A stretch of 26,693 bases of DNA, taken from positions 1 to 26,693 of the forward strand of contig JAEYXQ010000040.1 of assembly GCA_023431205.1 (NCBI GenBank), given 5' to 3'. The notes beneath the pieces are model-generated. The model searched no databases. It saw only the letters and a program-made list of their open reading frames with translations, and was not told the DNA's origin. The stretch is from Pseudomonadota bacterium (lineage in GTDB: Bacteria; Pseudomonadota; Alphaproteobacteria; Rhizobiales; Devosiaceae). Positions 25,141-26,693 of the stretch are shown here, piece by piece; within the stretch, counting starts at the first letter, position 1; every line of letters starts with the position of its first letter. Made by a program: the position numbers and the translations under genes.

Positions 25141-25440
25141 ATGAGCATCCGTATCGACCCGCCGGTGAGCCCTGCTGAAATCCTGCGTGAAGAGTATCTT
25201 GAGCCCCTCGGCATGTCGGCCGGCGCGCTGGCCAAGAGATTGCGGGTGCCCCGCACTCGCATCGAGCGCGTGGCCAAGGGCATTCACCCCATCACCAGCG
25301 ACACGGCCCTGCGGCTGGCCAAGTTCTTCAACACCACGCCCGAGTTCTGGATGAACATGCAGGCCGCCTATGATCTGGCGGTCGCCCGCAAGACACTGGC
25401 CACGGAACTCGAGCAGATCGAGGAACTGACCGCAGCCTAG
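25141..25440 (+). CDS. higA: HigA-type antitoxin (XRE family)
   Basis: A 99-aa protein with an XRE helix-turn-helix (about residues 24-70: MSAGALAKRLRVPRTRIERV) followed by the family motif ITSDTALRLAKFFNTTPEFW. It neutralises HigB and should bind the palindrome upstream of higB. AGGAGC precedes the ATG. Its stop shares CTAG with the convergent secreted-protein gene. Both toxin and antitoxin look intact. Confidence 0.94.
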   Translation: MSIRIDPPVSPAEILREEYLEPLGMSAGALAKRLRVPRTRIERVAKGIHPITSDTALRLAKFFNTTPEFWMNMQAAYDLAVARKTLATELEQIEELTAA

Positions 25441-25937
25441 CCGCGCGGGCGGGTAAAGCTGTCCTCGAAGCGTTCGACCAAGGCTTCGAAGCGCGGCTTG
25501 TCCTCCGCCGGGAAGCTGATCTCGAAGGCCGAGAAGGTCTGGTGGTCGGGCGAAAACATGACCTTGGTGTAGAAGATGGTCAGGTCGCCCGGACCCAAGG
25601 GTTCATAGAAGCCCGAGAGGACGAACCAGGACCGGCCGCCCGTCTGGTAGGTGATGGTGCCGATCTGCTCGCCGGCGGAGAGGCGCGCCTCGAGTGCGTC
25701 GCGGTTCATGCCTTCGGCCGGACCGCCATAGAGGCTGAGTTGGGCCTCGCCACCCACTTCTGCGAGCATGATGCCGGGCGAGCCCTTTACCTCGACCACC
25801 GAAAAGAGCCCGAGCGGCAGTTCTGCCGAGAAGCCAAAAACAGGATCGACATAAGGCGTCCAATCGGTCCGGACGGCCTGTGCCACTGCCGGTGCGACGG
25901 ACAGGGCCAGAATAACAGCGGCGGCAATTCGAATCAT
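25437..25937 (-). CDS. secreted protein of unknown function
   Basis: A 166-aa protein with a clear signal peptide, MIRIAAAVILALSVAPAVAQA, and a mature region of about 145 residues without cysteine. It begins with PYVDPVFGFSAELPLGLF, a pattern common to PsbP/DcrB-like secreted domains (a GF-x-x-x-x-P element), so that fold is a guess. The ATG at 25937 follows GAGGAGCAGGGG; an in-frame upstream start would spoil the signal peptide. Its start overlaps the YCII gene stop by ATGA, so both lie in one operon. It converges with higA. Confidence 0.75.
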   Translation of the reverse strand: MIRIAAAVILALSVAPAVAQAVRTDWTPYVDPVFGFSAELPLGLFSVVEVKGSPGIMLAEVGGEAQLSLYGGPAEGMNRDALEARLSAGEQIGTITYQTGGRSWFVLSGFYEPLGPGDLTIFYTKVMFSPDHQTFSAFEISFPAEDKPRFEALVERFEDSFTRPRG

Positions 25938-26269
25938 GACCCCTGCTCCTCGAGTGGCCACACCTCGATCACGCCGTGCGCTATCGCGCAGGGGGAATGG
26001 GCGGCCAGTTCCACGGCCTCAGCAAGCGTTGCGGCATCAATGAGCCCGAAACCCGCCACTGGCAGGTCCGATCGAAGGTATGCGCCTGCGGTGGTTTCGG
26101 CCCCGGTGCCATCATGATTGCGGACCTGTACCGGGTTGCCGGCCGTGCCGATGACGGCACCACCGGCGAGCAACTTCCGGTCATGGGCGTGGGCAGCGTC
26201 GCGCAGGGCCGGCGCCGTGCGGTCGTACCCGTCCCGATCACCATATCCAATGGTCACGAACCTGGGCAT
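25934..26269 (-). CDS. YCII-domain protein
   Basis: A 111-aa single-domain protein of the YCII (DGPF) superfamily. It has the usual layout of a first strand (RFVTIGYGDRDGYDRT), a helix with a conserved His (RDAAHAHDRKLLAGGAVIG), and a C-terminal strand and helix (GFGLIDAATLAEAVELA) ending in EVWPLEE. The ferredoxin-like fold forms dimers; biochemical roles are mostly unknown. GGAGG lies 6 nt before the ATG at 26269, which fixes the start. It is first in an operon with the secreted protein. Confidence 0.82.
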   Translation of the reverse strand: MPRFVTIGYGDRDGYDRTAPALRDAAHAHDRKLLAGGAVIGTAGNPVQVRNHDGTGAETTAGAYLRSDLPVAGFGLIDAATLAEAVELAAHSPCAIAHGVIEVWPLEEQGS

Positions 26270-26439
26270 GAGGCGCCTCCTTCGTCGGTGACACAAAGCG
26301 GAAAGCCAACGCAGGTTGCGGCGCGCTCTTGCGCATCGGCCAGGCTGTCACAATATTTCTACAGACAGCGCACCCAAAACGCCCTAGCGTCGTTGCTGTG
26401 AGTCAGGCGCCGAGGCGCCGCTGAGGAGCCAACACCAGC

Positions 26440-26693
26440 TTGAGCAGGCACTTGCCACCGCACGCAGACAACGCCCTCGCTTCCCAACTCGAACTCGCCT
26501 TTGACGACAACCGCCTGGCGGCCCAGCTCTACGGGGATTTCGACCAGAACCTGGCGCTGATCGAACAGCGCCTGGGGGTTTCGGCTGCGCCGCGCGGCAA
26601 CCACGTGCTGATCAAGGGCGCGGCCGGTGCCGTCGACCAGGCGCGGCGGGTGCTGGAGTCACTCTACGAGACCCTGGAAGAAGGCCGGTCGCT
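26440..26693 (+). CDS. ybeZ: PhoH-family ATPase, 5' part
   Basis: The first 84 codons of a PhoH-like protein that run off the right edge. The sequence contains LELAFDDNRLAAQLYGDFDQ, then NLALIEQRLGVSAAPRGNHV and LIKGAAGAVDQARRVLE, the N-terminal KH-like region that precedes the P-loop ATPase in YbeZ. The P-loop lies beyond the window. The start is a TTG at 26440 with GAGGAG 11 nt upstream; an in-frame TGA at 26422 excludes earlier starts. YbeZ works with YbeY in rRNA maturation and usually follows miaB in alphaproteobacteria. Here 1.6 kb intervenes. The 170-bp gap before it shows no clear promoter. Confidence 0.9.
   Translation, partial: MSRHLPPHADNALASQLELAFDDNRLAAQLYGDFDQNLALIEQRLGVSAAPRGNHVLIKGAAGAVDQARRVLESLYETLEEGRS

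Overview
The window comes from a high-GC Gram-negative chromosome, most likely an alphaproteobacterium of the order Hyphomicrobiales (Rhizobiales). A Devosiaceae-like organism is a guess. The evidence is two HWE-type histidine kinases, a DUF1127 protein, an rpsO-pnp block, miaB next to a phoH-type gene, and a small protein ending in an FPASDPP motif. Placement rests on recognised gene families only, not on a database search.

Left part (1-5815): the 3'-truncated polA on the minus strand, then a plus-strand single-domain response regulator and a triple-PAS HWE histidine kinase. A minus-strand lytic transglycosylase lipoprotein shares its stop region with the kinase, and a tRNA-Arg(CCG) follows.

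Metabolic stretch (5926-11316): a small cysteine-rich secreted protein, L-serine dehydratase, a degenerate HNH-like protein, and a membrane-anchored diheme cytochrome c divergent from a BBE-type FAD oxidase with a clear terminator. Two very small genes follow.

Sensory block (11319-15325): a compact minus-strand operon whose three genes overlap by ATGA. They encode a periplasmic SUOX/YedY-like protein without any cysteine, a membrane histidine kinase, and a REC-PAS-LuxR regulator. To the right are small membrane proteins, a terminator and a DUF1127 gene coupled to a 57-aa membrane protein.

Broken region (15361-17778): a SET-like sugar efflux MFS transporter and a glycosyltransferase on the minus strand, abutting a plus-strand isocitrate/isopropylmalate dehydrogenase-type gene. 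Both the glycosyltransferase and the dehydrogenase have lost their 5' ends at the same point (about 17251-17254). This is either a deletion of the segment between two divergent genes or an assembly chimera.

Core RNA and translation block (17791-22981): an alpha/beta hydrolase, pnp with its terminator, rpsO, and a second HWE kinase upstream of rpsO. Right end (23107-26693): a small acidic protein, miaB, a higBA toxin-antitoxin pair with a perfect palindromic operator over a consensus -35 box, a secreted protein overlapping a YCII-family gene, and the start of a phoH/ybeZ gene. The higBA-YCII segment separates miaB from phoH, which are often adjacent in alphaproteobacteria.

I found no CRISPR array, insertion sequence, rRNA or prophage. 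The strongest leads are the double truncation at 17251-17254, the cysteine-less SUOX-fold sensor operon, the degenerate HNH protein and the higBA operator.
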